Below, one piece after another: positions 42,059 to 51,937 of a stretch of 64,000 bases of DNA. The stretch comes from an uncultured Actinomycetes bacterium. Its GTDB lineage: Bacteria; Actinomycetota; Acidimicrobiia; Acidimicrobiales; RAAP-2. Location of the stretch: NCBI GenBank assembly GCA_903825305.1, contig CAIKAC010000017.1, positions 62,001 to 126,000 on the forward strand, in the 5' to 3' direction. A model generated the notes under the pieces. It was not told the origin of the DNA. It made no database searches and saw nothing but the letters and a program-made list of their open reading frames with translations. Position numbers and translations under genes: made by a program. Numbering within the stretch: position 1 is the stretch's first letter; every line of letters starts with the position of its first letter.

Positions 42059-42765
42059 TGAGCGTCGTCGAGGAACACAGCAGTCACGACCACCACGGTT
42101 ACTACGCCGAGGGTGGGAACCACCACGACACACCACAAGCCAAGCACCGCAAGGAGCACATGCTTGTGTGGATGTTGATCGGTGGAGACATGGTTTTCAC
42201 CGCCCTGATCATCTTCGCCTGGTTCTATCTCAAGGCGTTGAACGTGGAAGGTATGTGGCGTGGTGCGGCGTGTACGCCAAACTTCAATGCCGGTATCAAC
42301 CAGTCGTGCACCGACGGGATTGGTAACTCAATTACCCACATCATCCCAACAGCTTCGCCAGTACACACCTTTGCGGTAGCGATTCTCGCCATCGTGGGGG
42401 CAGGTCTGATGTGGTTCGCTGAGGTTCAGGCTCGTCAAGGTGCGTCTCGCAAGACGACGACGCCCCTGCTTGGCTTGGCATCGTTGGCGATCTTGGGATC
42501 TCTGGTCTGGCAGATCTACCAATTCCAGGTCCTGCCTTTCACGACTGTCCAAGGTGCCTACGCGTCAGTGTTTGAGTACATCATGGGCTCGAATGTTGGT
42601 CACCTTTTGTTGATCTTGTTGGTTGCGACTGGATTGTTCATTCGCAGCTCCAAGGGTCTTCACGAGAACGGCCGCTGGTACCAGATTCACCTGTCTCGCC
42701 TGTTTTCAGTGTGGGTGGCCTTCAGCATTACCTTGTTGGCCTGCATGGTGACCTTTTTTAACTAA
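42058..42765 (+). CDS. coxC: Cytochrome c oxidase subunit III
   Basis: The 235-aa product has a His-rich cytoplasmic N-terminus (EEHSSHDHHGYYAEGGNHHD, residues about 5-24) and five transmembrane segments. HMLVWMLIGGDMVFTALIIFAWFYL and the ending GRWYQIHLSRLFSVWVAFSITLLACMVTF (in parts) match actinobacterial and SoxM-type subunit III. It lacks the first two helices of longer forms. It starts at the ATG sharing its A with the coxA TGA. Subunit III supports proton uptake and stability of subunit I. Confidence 0.9.
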   Translation: MSVVEEHSSHDHHGYYAEGGNHHDTPQAKHRKEHMLVWMLIGGDMVFTALIIFAWFYLKALNVEGMWRGAACTPNFNAGINQSCTDGIGNSITHIIPTASPVHTFAVAILAIVGAGLMWFAEVQARQGASRKTTTPLLGLASLAILGSLVWQIYQFQVLPFTTVQGAYASVFEYIMGSNVGHLLLILLVATGLFIRSSKGLHENGRWYQIHLSRLFSVWVAFSITLLACMVTFFN

Positions 42766-42771
42766 ATTCTC

Positions 42772-42792
42772 GAACCGGTTGCACGCCGGTTC
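42772..42792 (+). terminator. Hairpin after coxC
   Basis: GAACCGG (42772-42778) and CCGGTTC (42786-42792) form a perfect 7-bp stem with a 7-nt loop just after the coxC stop. No T-run follows, so termination is uncertain. Confidence 0.4.
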
Positions 42793-42817
42793 TGGTACAT
42801 TCAATTCACACCGTGAA

Positions 42818-42837
42818 ACGAGTCCTGTGAGGCTTGT
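42818..42837 (+). promoter_or_regulatory. PyrR-binding RNA hairpin next to the pyrR ribosome binding site
   Basis: AGTCCTGTGAGGCT at 42821-42834 matches the known PyrR-loop consensus ARUCCNGNGAGGYU at all 14 positions. The fold is also as known: lower stem 42818-42822 with 42833-42837, bulged U42823, CC/GG pair 42824-42825 with 42831-42832, and pentaloop UGUGA. It ends 3 nt before the GGAGGGAG site (42840-42847) of pyrR, so UMP-bound PyrR would hide the site, as proposed for mycobacteria. Confidence 0.8.
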
Positions 42838-42852
42838 ACGGAGGGAGCAAGA

Positions 42853-43422
42853 GTGGCGAATAGAGAACGCAGACATACGCGGCACCCAGGTGCCGCGTTT
42901 GTCGTACACGCAGACGTGATGAGCGCTGATGACGTGGCACGAGCTTTGACTCGAATGGCGCATGAAATTGTTGAGCGCAATCACGGCATTGACGATGTGG
43001 TGATTGTCGGGCTCCAGACTGGCGGTCTCGAGCTTGCCGAGGCTTTGGTTGCGCGTCTCGAGCAAATTACTGGCGTTGCACCCCCACTGGGCGCCCTTGA
43101 CGTGGCCTTCTACCGTGACGATTTGGGACTTCGGCCAGTACTTCCTGAGGCGGTGACCTCGATCCCCGGGGATTTGACGGGCAAGCGTGTGGTCATAGTT
43201 GACGATGTGTTGTTTACCGGTCGGACCATTCGAGCGGCGCTGAATGCCTTGGGGGATTTTGGCAGAGCTGCGTCAATCCAACTCTGCGTTGGAGTCGATC
43301 GAGGGCACCGAGAGTTGCCGATTCGCCCCGATTACGTGGGCAAGAACTTGCCCACCGCGCGAGACGAGATGGTGGACGTCTCACTAGAGGGTGTTCAGTT
43401 GGGTCGGATGGTGCCCCGATGA
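42853..43422 (+). CDS. pyrR: Pyrimidine regulator PyrR / uracil phosphoribosyltransferase
   Basis: The 189-aa product senses UMP and binds pyr mRNA; many members have uracil phosphoribosyltransferase activity. The type I PRTase PRPP loop is VVIVDDVLFTGRTIRAAL (about 115-132) and GLQTGGLELAEAL gives the pyrophosphate loop. PIRPDYVGKNLPT is a PyrR signature. GTG 42853 fits GGAGGGAG; the first 22 residues are poorly conserved, and ATG 42919 is an alternative start lacking a ribosome binding site. First gene of the pyr operon. Confidence 0.94.
   Translation: MANRERRHTRHPGAAFVVHADVMSADDVARALTRMAHEIVERNHGIDDVVIVGLQTGGLELAEALVARLEQITGVAPPLGALDVAFYRDDLGLRPVLPEAVTSIPGDLTGKRVVIVDDVLFTGRTIRAALNALGDFGRAASIQLCVGVDRGHRELPIRPDYVGKNLPTARDEMVDVSLEGVQLGRMVPR
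42877..42900 (+). terminator. Strong terminator-like hairpin inside the pyrR 5' end
   Basis: ACGCGGCAC (42877-42885) and GTGCCGCGT (42890-42898) form a perfect 9-bp, GC-rich stem with a CCAG loop, ending in a short TTT. It lies 24 nt after the pyrR GTG. It may be an attenuator acting with the PyrR hairpin, or a translational feature of the early coding region. Confidence 0.5.
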
Positions 43423-44408
43423 ATGCCGACAGCTTGGTGGGTCGCAACCTCCTCTCGATCAATGACTTGTCGGCCACTGGCTTGGCGGAGGTGCTCGAAG
43501 TCGCAGAGTCGTTCGTCGAGGTGAGCGGTCGAAGCGTCAAAAAGATCCCTGCACTCAAAGGCAAAGTGGTCGCATCTCTGTTTTTTGAGGAATCAACTCG
43601 TACGCGGTTGAGTTTTGAAACTGCCGCAAAACGTCTGAGTGCGGATGTGCTGTCACTGGCAGTGGCATCGAGTTCTGTCAAGAAGGGCGAAAGTCTTAAA
43701 GACACGATTGAGACCATTGAGTCATTGGGCATCGATGCGGTGGTGCTTCGCCATCGCAGTTCTGGAGCTCCTCATCAGGTGGCGGGTTGGGTGAAGGGTG
43801 CTCGCGTCATCAATGCAGGCGATGGCACCCATGAGCACCCAAGTCAGGCTCTGATTGATTTGTTCACGGTGCGCCGAGCCTTGGCTGAGCGACAGGGGGT
43901 AGAGAGCCGCGATTCAGGCTTGAGCTTGCTGAAAGGCGCAAAAGTGCTCATCATCGGCGACATTAATCATTCGCGAGTTGCGCGCTCCGAAATGCTTGCC
44001 TATGCCAAGGCTGGCGCCCAGGTTCGCGTGATTGGTCCGGGAACACTGCTGCCGAGCGACGTTGGCATCTTCGGTGCCCAGCGTGCGGATGATTTGGAAA
44101 AAGAGTTGGCCAACGCTGACGTGGTTTCGCTGCTTCGCATGCAAGAAGAACGAGGATCGGGAGATTTCGTGCCTAGCCTCCATGAGTTTTCCGCTCTCTA
44201 TGGCATCGATGAGCGTCGTGCTGCACTGATTCGACCAGATGCAGTGATCACGCACCCCGGGCCTATGGTGCGAGGAGTTGAAGTGTCCTCTGCCGTGGCG
44301 GATGATCCGCGCATGTTGGTGCGCCAACAAGTTGCAAACGGCGTGCCGATCCGAATGGCGATTTTGTTCCTCGCCCTCTCAACACCAGGGGAGTCGCTCC
44401 ATGGCTGA
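43419..44408 (+). CDS. pyrB: Aspartate carbamoyltransferase catalytic subunit
   Basis: The 329-aa enzyme condenses carbamoyl phosphate with aspartate. The carbamoyl-phosphate signature FEESTRTRLSFETAAKRL (about 49-66), LRHRSSGAPHQVAGW (about 109-123), GDGTHEHPSQALIDLFT (about 131-147) and HPGPMVRGVE are present. No pyrI regulatory subunit follows. It overlaps pyrR by 4 nt (ATGA) and pyrC by 8 nt. Confidence 0.97.
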   Translation: MNADSLVGRNLLSINDLSATGLAEVLEVAESFVEVSGRSVKKIPALKGKVVASLFFEESTRTRLSFETAAKRLSADVLSLAVASSSVKKGESLKDTIETIESLGIDAVVLRHRSSGAPHQVAGWVKGARVINAGDGTHEHPSQALIDLFTVRRALAERQGVESRDSGLSLLKGAKVLIIGDINHSRVARSEMLAYAKAGAQVRVIGPGTLLPSDVGIFGAQRADDLEKELANADVVSLLRMQEERGSGDFVPSLHEFSALYGIDERRAALIRPDAVITHPGPMVRGVEVSSAVADDPRMLVRQQVANGVPIRMAILFLALSTPGESLHG

Positions 44409-45723
44409 GCTCATCATGATCCAAGGCGGCACCGCAGTGTTCGACAGCGGTACCCGTCAGGTTGACCTCATTATTCGTGACGGCGTCATTGCCGAAATTG
44501 GCGAACGACTCAGTGTGCCAGCAGGCGCAGAGGTTCTCAATGCTGAGCAAGCCTGGGTGGGGCCGGGTTTCGTTGATCTTCACGCCCACCTTCGCGAACC
44601 CGGTGGAGAAGCCGCCGAAACGGTGGCCTCTGGTGCGGCGGCCGGGGTGAAAGGTGGCTACAGCGCACTTGTAGCCATGCCCAATACCGTTCCGGCGATC
44701 GATTCAGTGCCCGTGGCAGCCCACGTCCTCGATCTCGGTCGACGCTCGATGCTCGATGTTGTGCCTGCTGGGGCCATCACCATAGACAGGGCGGGGGAGC
44801 GATCGGCCCCTATGGGTGAATTGGCGGCCCTGGGGCTGACGTTTTTTACCGATGATGGCATGGGCGTTCAACGCGCCGGCGTGATGCGTCGGGCCATGCT
44901 CTATGCCAAGGGCCTAAGGCTCACCTTGGCCCAGCACTGTGAGGATGAATCCCTCGCAGGTGGCGGCTGTATGAACGCATCGGCGCTGAGTAGTCGCCTC
45001 GGCCTCGCTGGTCGCCCCGCAATTGCCGAAGAGGCCATGGTGGCGCGAGACCTGCTTCTCGCTGAACACACGGGGGCATCGTTGCACTTGTTGCACTTGT
45101 CCACCGCGCGTTCGCTCGAGATGGTCAAAGCTGCAAAAGCTCGCGGCATTGCCGTCACAGCGGAAGTCGCCCCTCACCACTTCACCCTCACCGAAGCATG
45201 CTGTGAGGGTTATGACCCCCTGTTCAAAGTGCACCCACCGCTCAGAGGTGCCAGCGATGTTCAAGCCTTGGCCCAAGGACTGCGCATGAGAGAAATCGAC
45301 GCAGTAGCCACTGACCACGCTCCTCATGCACCAGAAACCAAGGACCGCCCCTTTGATGAGGCGACCCCGGGAATGCTGGGCCTAGAAACGGCATTCGGAT
45401 TGACCCTCGAAGCCCTTGGAGGCGACGATGCCGATCCGGTACTGCTCTTCGAATTGCTGAGCCGAAACCCAGCGCGCATCGCCAAACTCACCGCGGGTGA
45501 CGAGCGGCGACATGGACTCAGTGCCCACGGCGGTGACCTGTCCGTTGGTTCTGACGCCAATCTCGTGGTTGTTGATCCCAGCACTTCGTGGGTCGTGGAT
45601 CGCAACCAACTCGCAAGCCTTGCTCGCAATACCCCCTATGACGGCCGGACTATACGAGGTCGAATTCGACACACCGTGGTCGCTGGATCGTTAGTACTCA
45701 ATGATGGAGAGTTCACCCGATGA
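44401..45723 (+). CDS. pyrC: Dihydroorotase (type I, multifunctional-type)
   Basis: The 440-aa zinc amidohydrolase cyclises carbamoyl aspartate. Metal ligands are expected in DLHAHLREPG (about 59-68), VAPHHFTLTE (about 256-265) and the DHAPHAPE motif (about 341-348). It starts at ATG 44401 inside the pyrB end; the longer reading frame runs in the wrong frame of pyrB. Its stop overlaps the carA start (ATGA). Type I dihydroorotases are often active with their own pyrB partner, as in Aquifex; here this is only a possibility. Confidence 0.96.
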   Translation: MAELIMIQGGTAVFDSGTRQVDLIIRDGVIAEIGERLSVPAGAEVLNAEQAWVGPGFVDLHAHLREPGGEAAETVASGAAAGVKGGYSALVAMPNTVPAIDSVPVAAHVLDLGRRSMLDVVPAGAITIDRAGERSAPMGELAALGLTFFTDDGMGVQRAGVMRRAMLYAKGLRLTLAQHCEDESLAGGGCMNASALSSRLGLAGRPAIAEEAMVARDLLLAEHTGASLHLLHLSTARSLEMVKAAKARGIAVTAEVAPHHFTLTEACCEGYDPLFKVHPPLRGASDVQALAQGLRMREIDAVATDHAPHAPETKDRPFDEATPGMLGLETAFGLTLEALGGDDADPVLLFELLSRNPARIAKLTAGDERRHGLSAHGGDLSVGSDANLVVVDPSTSWVVDRNQLASLARNTPYDGRTIRGRIRHTVVAGSLVLNDGEFTR

Positions 45724-46811
45724 AACGAATGCCTGCTTACCTCGCGCTCAGCGACGGGACACTCTTTGAAGGTGAAGCCGCTGCAGCACTCTTGACCGGA
45801 GAGGTGGCAACCGGTGAAGCCGTATTTAACACTGCCATGAGTGGCTACCAAGAGGTCATTACCGATCCAAGCTACGCAGGACAAGTGGTGGCCTTTACCT
45901 ACCCTCACATCGGCAACTACGGCGTGACCCAACGCGACGAAGAATCACACCGGGCCTTCTTGTCCGGTGTAGTTGTCCGGGATCTGCCGGTGCGTCATTC
46001 CAATTGGCGCTCTGAAGGGGACCTTGAGTCATACCTAGCCGCCGAAGGAGTACCTGCCATTACGGGCATCGACACGCGTCGACTCACCCGGCACTTGCGC
46101 AGCCGGGGCTCGCTCCCTTGTGCGTTTGGCACGGGCGACCCCGAGGCAATTATTGAAGCAGCTCGACAGGCAAAAGGTACTGACAACCAAGACCTCGCGT
46201 CGGTGGTGTCGACAACCGAGGCCTACCGAGTTGGCTCAGGCAAATTGCGCGTCGTCGCCTTGGACCTTGGCATCAAGGGGACCATTTTGAAACACTTGGC
46301 GGAATTTGCCACGGTCGAAGTGGTGCCGTCCTCAACGACGGCGGATGAGATTTTGAGTCTGGATCCTGATGGCATCTTTTTATCCAACGGACCTGGGGAC
46401 CCGGCGGCGCTCGGACACGTCTCGGAGACCGTTGCCAATGTGCTGGGCAAGCGACCAGTGCTCGGTATCTGTCTCGGTCATCAAGTCCTTGCTCAAAGCC
46501 TCGGTGGCCGCACGTATAAGTTGCCCTTTGGTCACCATGGATCCAACCATCCGGTGAAGCGCTTGAGTAACGGTCATGTTGAAATCACGGCGCAGAACCA
46601 CAACTACGCCGTGGAAGAAGGCTCCGTGCCCGGCGCGGTGGTGACGCATGTGAATCTCAATGATGGCGTGATCGAGGGCATTGCCATCCCTGCACTCGAT
46701 GCGGTCAGCGTGCAACATCACCCAGAGGCGGGGCCGGGCCCCCATGACGCCAGCTATCTCTTCGACGAATTCAAGGTTCGAATTATCGCTGCTACGGGAG
46801 GTTCGCTCTAA
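45720..46811 (+). CDS. carA: Carbamoyl-phosphate synthase small subunit
   Basis: The 363-aa glutaminase subunit supplies ammonia for carbamoyl phosphate. An N-terminal domain (about 1-150, [20 protein letters not shown]) precedes the class I glutamine amidotransferase domain with nucleophile Cys251 in GICLGH. The His-Glu pair is in [13 protein letters not shown]. Its TAA overlaps the carB ATG by one base. Confidence 0.97.
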   Translation: MKRMPAYLALSDGTLFEGEAAAALLTGEVATGEAVFNTAMSGYQEVITDPSYAGQVVAFTYPHIGNYGVTQRDEESHRAFLSGVVVRDLPVRHSNWRSEGDLESYLAAEGVPAITGIDTRRLTRHLRSRGSLPCAFGTGDPEAIIEAARQAKGTDNQDLASVVSTTEAYRVGSGKLRVVALDLGIKGTILKHLAEFATVEVVPSSTTADEILSLDPDGIFLSNGPGDPAALGHVSETVANVLGKRPVLGICLGHQVLAQSLGGRTYKLPFGHHGSNHPVKRLSNGHVEITAQNHNYAVEEGSVPGAVVTHVNLNDGVIEGIAIPALDAVSVQHHPEAGPGPHDASYLFDEFKVRIIAATGGSL

Positions 46812-49800
46812 TGCCGAGACGCGACGATTTGCAATCCATTTTGGTGATTGGCTCCGGGCCCATCGTGATTGGCCAAGCGTGTGAGTTTGATTACTCGGGA
46901 ACCCAAGCTTGTCGAGTACTTCGCGAAGAGGGCTACCGCGTTATTTTGGCGAACTCCAATCCGGCGACGATTATGACCGACCCGGCAACAGCCGACGTGA
47001 CCTATGTCGAGCCACTCGACCCTGACATTCTCGAAGCCATCATCGAAAAGGAACGCCCCGATGCCGTACTTCCGACCCTGGGCGGCCAAACAGCCCTGAA
47101 CTTGACCATGGCGTTGCAGCGCCGGGGAACCTTTGATCGCTTTGGTGTGGAAGTCATTGGCGCTCGGCCAGAGGCCATTGAGACAGCCGAAGACCGTGAC
47201 AAATTCAAAGTTGCGATGACCGAAATTGGACTCAAAGTTCCCGAGTCCGGCTTTGCCCACTCGCTCGACGAAGCCATTGAGATTGCGGCCGGCATTGGGT
47301 ACCCCATCATGGTGCGCCCGTCCTACATTCTTGGCGGGCAAGGCACCGGTATTGCCCCCGACGAAGAGCGCTTCCGCGTCTTGGCTTCCGAAGGCCTTGC
47401 CGCTTCTCCCGTCGGTGAAATCTTGGTTGAGCGCTCCATCGCTGGTTGGAAAGAATTTGAACTCGAAGTCATGCGTGACCGAGCGGATAACTGCGTGATC
47501 GTGTGTTCCATTGAGAACGTAGACCCCATGGGTGTCCACACCGGCGACTCCATTACGGTGGCGCCTGCGCAAACGCTTTCGGACGTTGAGTATCAAGCCA
47601 TGCGCGATGAAGCCTTTGCATGCCTCCGTCGAGTGGGTGTCGAAACCGGTGGCTCTAATGTTCAGTTCGCCGTAAGCCCAACAACGGGTGAGCGTCTCGT
47701 GATCGAAATGAACCCTCGAGTATCTCGCTCGTCGGCACTGGCCTCGAAGGCCACGGGCTTTCCCATCGCCAAAATCGCTGCTCGTCTAGCAGTCGGCTAC
47801 ACCTTGGACGAGATCACCAACGACATCACCACGGCCACACCGGCGAGTTTTGAGCCCACCATCGACTATGTCGTGACCAAAGTGCCACGCTGGGCCTTTG
47901 AAAAGTTCCCTGGCACTGAACCGGTGCTCGGAACTCGAATGCAGAGCGTCGGCGAGGTCATGGCCATTGGCAGAACCTTCCCCGAGTCGCTACAGAAGGC
48001 CTTCCGCTCACTCGAAATTGGTCGAGCTGGACTCGTGGGTGCCACCCCTGAACCTGAAGCACTCAAACTCAGCGACGCTGACTTGCTTGCCGCGTGTGAT
48101 CACCCCACGCCCGATCGACTCTTCATGGTGGCTGAAGCCTTAGGCCGAGGTCTGGGCGTTGACGCCATTTACGAAGCCTGCATGATTGACCCGTGGTTCT
48201 TGGCCCAAATTGAGCTGATCACCGATCAAGCTGGGGAACTTGGTGAACTCACTCTCGAAGAGTTGGATCGATCACGAATGTATCGAGCCAAGCGGTTGGG
48301 TTTTTCAGATGTGCAAATCGCCGATTTCACGGGAAGCACCGAAGCTGCGGTAGCAAAGCGCCGCGCTGAGTTGGGGGTAAATCCCACCTTTAAAACCGTC
48401 GACACCTGTGCGGCCGAATTCGAGGCCTACACGCCGTATCACTTTGCGACGTGGGAAGAAGAAGATGAGATTGGCGACTCTGAGGCAGAGCGCATCATCA
48501 TCTTGGGCTCGGGTCCTAACCGCATCGGACAAGGTATTGAGTTCGACTACTGCTGCGTCCATGCTTCCCAAGCCCTAAGGGCCGCTGGGTTCGAGACCAT
48601 CATGGTCAACTGCAACCCAGAAACGGTGTCAACGGACTACGACACCTCAAACCGCTTGTACTTTGAGCCCCTTACCCGAGAAGACGTGCGGGCCATCATT
48701 AATACTGAGATTGCTCACTCCAAGGGCAGTGGGAAATTAGCGGGAGTGATTGTGAGTTTGGGCGGTCAAACGCCACTCAAGCTGGCTCATGATATTGATC
48801 CTGCCTTGGTGTTGGGCACGTCTCCCGCTTCGATCGATCTTGCTGAAGACCGCCGACAATTCAATGACCTCCTGGCGCGCAACGAAATGGCGCAACCGCC
48901 AGGTGGCACCGCGACGACCCTGGAAGAAGCACGCAGCATTGCCAACCAAGTTGGGTACCCAGTATTGGTGCGTCCGAGTTACGTGCTTGGTGGACGAGCC
49001 ATGGAAATTGTCTATGACGACGCCGGTCTTGCGCGGGCCATGGCGACGCTGATTGGCCACAGCAGTGATCGCGGTGCGTTGGCGAGAGAAGGTGGCGTCA
49101 CCCAAGACCGCCCGATTTTGATCGATCGCTTCTTGGAAGATGCGATTGAAGTGGATGTCGATGCTGTTCGAGACGCCACGGGTGAAATCATGATCGGTGG
49201 CGTCATGGAACACGTCGAAGAAGCGGGCATTCACTCTGGTGACTCGGCCTGTGCCCTTCCACCGCAGACGCTCAGCCCTGACGTGGTGGCCACCTTGGAA
49301 GATTGGGCGCGCCGTTTAGCAACATCGCTCGAAGTGGTGGGCTTGCTCAACGTTCAGTTCGCTGTGAAAGACGGAGAGGTCTACGTGATCGAGGCAAACC
49401 CTCGAGCATCACGCACCGTTCCCTTTGTGGCGAAGGCCACCGGCGTTCCCCTTGCTGCCATCGCGGCCCGCGTGATGGCGGGCGCGAGTCTCGAAGAGCT
49501 TCGGGCGGAAGGTTTGGCGCCGCAAGGTCCTGTGCGCAACGACTACGTCAGTGTGAAAGAAGCGGTACTTCCCTTTAATCGTTTCCCACGCTTTGACACC
49601 TTGTTGGGTCCTGAAATGCGCTCAACGGGTGAAGTAATGGGCGTAGACCGCACCTTCGGCTTGGCTTTTGTGAAAGCACAAATGGCTGCAGGAACACGCC
49701 TGCCATTGTCGGGTCGCATCTTCTTCTCGCTGGCCGATCGAGACAAGCCGGCGGGCGCTGAGGTGGCCAAGGCATTTTGTGACTTAGGGTTCACGATTTC

Positions 49801-50131
49801 TGCCACCGTGGGCACCGCCGGATACCTGCGTGACCAAGGCATAGAGGTAGAACAACTTGTAGCCAAGATTGGTGATGCTGGTCTTGCTCCTGATGCTGTT
49901 GAATTCTTGGCCTCGGGACAAGTGCAGCTCGTCATCAACACGCCGAGTGGGCGAGGGTCTCGAGCTGATGGGGCCCATATTCGCGCGGCCTGCGTCGAAC
50001 ATGGCGTGCCCTGCTTGACTACCTTGTCAGCGAGCCGGGCTGCGGCAGAAGGAATCGGTGACTGGTTGACCCACCCCGTTGAAGTGCTGTCGTTGCAGGA
50101 GTTGCATGCGAAGACGGAGCTTGCGCCTTGA
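46811..50131 (+). CDS. carB: Carbamoyl-phosphate synthase large subunit
   Basis: The 1106-aa product has duplicated ATP-grasp halves (about 1-400 and 545-935), an oligomerisation segment between them and a C-terminal MGS-like allosteric domain (about 940-1080). [20 protein letters not shown] opens the first half and [20 protein letters not shown] the second. It forms carbamoyl phosphate from bicarbonate, glutamine ammonia and 2 ATP, feeding PyrB and arginine synthesis. pyrD overlaps its end by 4 nt. Confidence 0.98.
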   Translation: MPRRDDLQSILVIGSGPIVIGQACEFDYSGTQACRVLREEGYRVILANSNPATIMTDPATADVTYVEPLDPDILEAIIEKERPDAVLPTLGGQTALNLTMALQRRGTFDRFGVEVIGARPEAIETAEDRDKFKVAMTEIGLKVPESGFAHSLDEAIEIAAGIGYPIMVRPSYILGGQGTGIAPDEERFRVLASEGLAASPVGEILVERSIAGWKEFELEVMRDRADNCVIVCSIENVDPMGVHTGDSITVAPAQTLSDVEYQAMRDEAFACLRRVGVETGGSNVQFAVSPTTGERLVIEMNPRVSRSSALASKATGFPIAKIAARLAVGYTLDEITNDITTATPASFEPTIDYVVTKVPRWAFEKFPGTEPVLGTRMQSVGEVMAIGRTFPESLQKAFRSLEIGRAGLVGATPEPEALKLSDADLLAACDHPTPDRLFMVAEALGRGLGVDAIYEACMIDPWFLAQIELITDQAGELGELTLEELDRSRMYRAKRLGFSDVQIADFTGSTEAAVAKRRAELGVNPTFKTVDTCAAEFEAYTPYHFATWEEEDEIGDSEAERIIILGSGPNRIGQGIEFDYCCVHASQALRAAGFETIMVNCNPETVSTDYDTSNRLYFEPLTREDVRAIINTEIAHSKGSGKLAGVIVSLGGQTPLKLAHDIDPALVLGTSPASIDLAEDRRQFNDLLARNEMAQPPGGTATTLEEARSIANQVGYPVLVRPSYVLGGRAMEIVYDDAGLARAMATLIGHSSDRGALAREGGVTQDRPILIDRFLEDAIEVDVDAVRDATGEIMIGGVMEHVEEAGIHSGDSACALPPQTLSPDVVATLEDWARRLATSLEVVGLLNVQFAVKDGEVYVIEANPRASRTVPFVAKATGVPLAAIAARVMAGASLEELRAEGLAPQGPVRNDYVSVKEAVLPFNRFPRFDTLLGPEMRSTGEVMGVDRTFGLAFVKAQMAAGTRLPLSGRIFFSLADRDKPAGAEVAKAFCDLGFTISATVGTAGYLRDQGIEVEQLVAKIGDAGLAPDAVEFLASGQVQLVINTPSGRGSRADGAHIRAACVEHGVPCLTTLSASRAAAEGIGDWLTHPVEVLSLQELHAKTELAP

Positions 50132-51042
50132 GCGAGGTGCTCGCGACCAAGGTCGGGTCCTTGGCGTTGGCGTCGTGCGTAATGACGGCGTCGGGCACGT
50201 CGGGCCATGGCGATGAGCTCGGGGCCTATGGCGATCTATCCCAGCTTGGCGCGGTGGTAGTCAAGTCACTGAGCCCCTTTGCCCACCCCGGTAATCCGTC
50301 GCCTCGGGTAGCGACGGTGCCGGTAGGGATGATGAATTCTGTTGGCTTACAAGGCGAAGGCATCGAGCAGTGGCTTGCTACGGAACTGCCCCGTTTACAA
50401 CAAAGGGGTGCTCGGATCGTGGTCAGCGTGTGGGGACGCACTATCGAGGACTACGCAAGCTGCGGCGAACTGCTCCATGGAGCCCCCATTGATGCCATTG
50501 AAGTCAACGTCAGTTGCCCGAACGTAGAAGACCGTTCGCGCATGTTCGCACACTCAGCAGAGGCCACATTCAACGCCGTAGCCGCAGTTGGAGCCGCCGG
50601 GTCCATCCCACGCTGGGCCAAGCTCAGCCCGAATACCTTTGAGTTGCCGGAGATTGCCGCTGCTGCGGCCCAGGCGGGAGCCGAAGCCGTCACCGCCATC
50701 AACACGGTGCTCGGCATGAGCATTGATGTTGAACGCAAGAGTGCTCGCCTGGGTGCTGGAGGGGGTGGTCTTTCAGGACCCGCCATTCACAACGTTGCCG
50801 TGAGAGCAGTTTTTGAATGCGCGAAAGCTAACCCAGGGCTGTCCATTGTGGGGGTGGGGGGCGTTATGCGCGGCCTCGACGCCATTGAGCTCTTGATGGC
50901 TGGAGCTTGTGCAGTCCAAGTGGGAACCGCGAGCTTCGTAGATCCAAGGGCGCCGTGGCGGATTGCCAAGGAAGTTGAGGCGTGGATGCACGATCGCTCC
51001 ATCACCTCGGTGCAAGAGCTCATAGGAGCAGCACATGGCTAG
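50128..51042 (+). CDS. pyrD: Dihydroorotate dehydrogenase, class 1-like
   Basis: The 304-aa FMN TIM-barrel enzyme oxidises dihydroorotate. [10 protein letters not shown] (about 127-136) holds the Cys expected as catalytic base of cytosolic class 1 enzymes; membrane-type class 2 has Ser and an N-terminal extension, both absent here. FMN phosphate motifs are GVGGVMRG and [10 protein letters not shown]. It looks most like class 1B, which normally pairs with the Fe-S subunit PyrK, but no pyrK is in the operon. Confidence 0.93.
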   Translation: MSEVLATKVGSLALASCVMTASGTSGHGDELGAYGDLSQLGAVVVKSLSPFAHPGNPSPRVATVPVGMMNSVGLQGEGIEQWLATELPRLQQRGARIVVSVWGRTIEDYASCGELLHGAPIDAIEVNVSCPNVEDRSRMFAHSAEATFNAVAAVGAAGSIPRWAKLSPNTFELPEIAAAAAQAGAEAVTAINTVLGMSIDVERKSARLGAGGGGLSGPAIHNVAVRAVFECAKANPGLSIVGVGGVMRGLDAIELLMAGACAVQVGTASFVDPRAPWRIAKEVEAWMHDRSITSVQELIGAAHG

Positions 51043-51889
51043 CGAAGGATTCGGATCACAACTTAGCCATGCCATCGCCGCAACATCACCTCTTTGTGTG
51101 GGCCTCGATCCATCGCCGGCCCTGCTCAACGCCTGGGGACTCAACGATGATGCGCAAGCCTTGGAGGCGATGGGGCAGACGGTGATCGAAGCGGCACAGG
51201 GCGTTGCGGCTGCCATCAAGCCACAGGTGGCGTACTTCGAACGACATGGTGCTCGTGGCATCGCCGCTCTTGAATCACTTTTGCGCCTCGCGCGCTCGAC
51301 CGGTTTGCTCGTGATTGCTGACGCGAAGCGTGGTGACATCGACGCCACCATGGATGCCTATGGTCAGGCATGGATCGGCGACGACGCGCCACTTCGCGCC
51401 GACGCCCTCACCGTCATGCCCTATATGGGCCTCGGGGCGATGGAGGCAGTCTTCGAGCGTGCTGAACGCCATGGTGCTGGAATCTTTTGCGTCGTAGCGA
51501 GCTCGAACCGAGAAGGTCGCAGTATTCAAACGGCACGCGGCCCTCACGATTCGGTAGAAGCCATGGTGCTCGCTAATCTCGCACAGCGAAACCGCGACTA
51601 TTGCAGTCGAACAGGGGAGATGTATGGCCCCTTTGGCGCGGTCGTGGGAGCCACGAGAGAAGCCGGGGATCTCGACCTTGGGAGTCTTGGCGGTTGTTTC
51701 TTGGTGCCGGGCTTTGGCGCACAAGGTGCGAGTGCCGAGGATGTCGGGGTTCTTTTTGGCTCGGCTCCTGCGAATTCTGTGTTGGTTAATAGCTCGAGGG
51801 CCATTTTGTCCAAGGGACCAGACCGCGGAACGATTCGTGCAGAAATTTCTCGTCAAGCCGAGTTACTCAACAAGGCCCTCGGGGGATAG
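51035..51889 (+). CDS. pyrF: Orotidine 5'-phosphate decarboxylase (type 2)
   Basis: The 284-aa enzyme makes UMP from OMP. The catalytic Asp-Lys-Asp array is in VIADAKRGDIDATMDAYGQ (about 92-110). KPQVAYFERHGARG and VPGFGAQGAS are typical of the longer type 2 form found in Actinobacteria. It overlaps the pyrD end by 8 nt and closes the pyrimidine operon. Confidence 0.96.
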   Translation: MASEGFGSQLSHAIAATSPLCVGLDPSPALLNAWGLNDDAQALEAMGQTVIEAAQGVAAAIKPQVAYFERHGARGIAALESLLRLARSTGLLVIADAKRGDIDATMDAYGQAWIGDDAPLRADALTVMPYMGLGAMEAVFERAERHGAGIFCVVASSNREGRSIQTARGPHDSVEAMVLANLAQRNRDYCSRTGEMYGPFGAVVGATREAGDLDLGSLGGCFLVPGFGAQGASAEDVGVLFGSAPANSVLVNSSRAILSKGPDRGTIRAEISRQAELLNKALGG

Positions 51890-51923
51890 TCCCCTCCATT
51901 GGGGCATCACGTCGCTTCGCTGC

Positions 51924-51929
51924 TAACGT
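51924..51929 (+). promoter_or_regulatory. Candidate -10 box (TAACGT) for mihF
   Basis: TAACGT is followed by 8 nt and the ATG at 51938. Confidence 0.4.
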
Positions 51930-51937
51930 TTTGCGCC

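Noticed and set aside
46808-47596. 262-codon open frame antisense to carB
   Set aside because: It lies entirely opposite the first ATP-grasp domain of carB and has no recognisable motif; a shadow of biased codon use.
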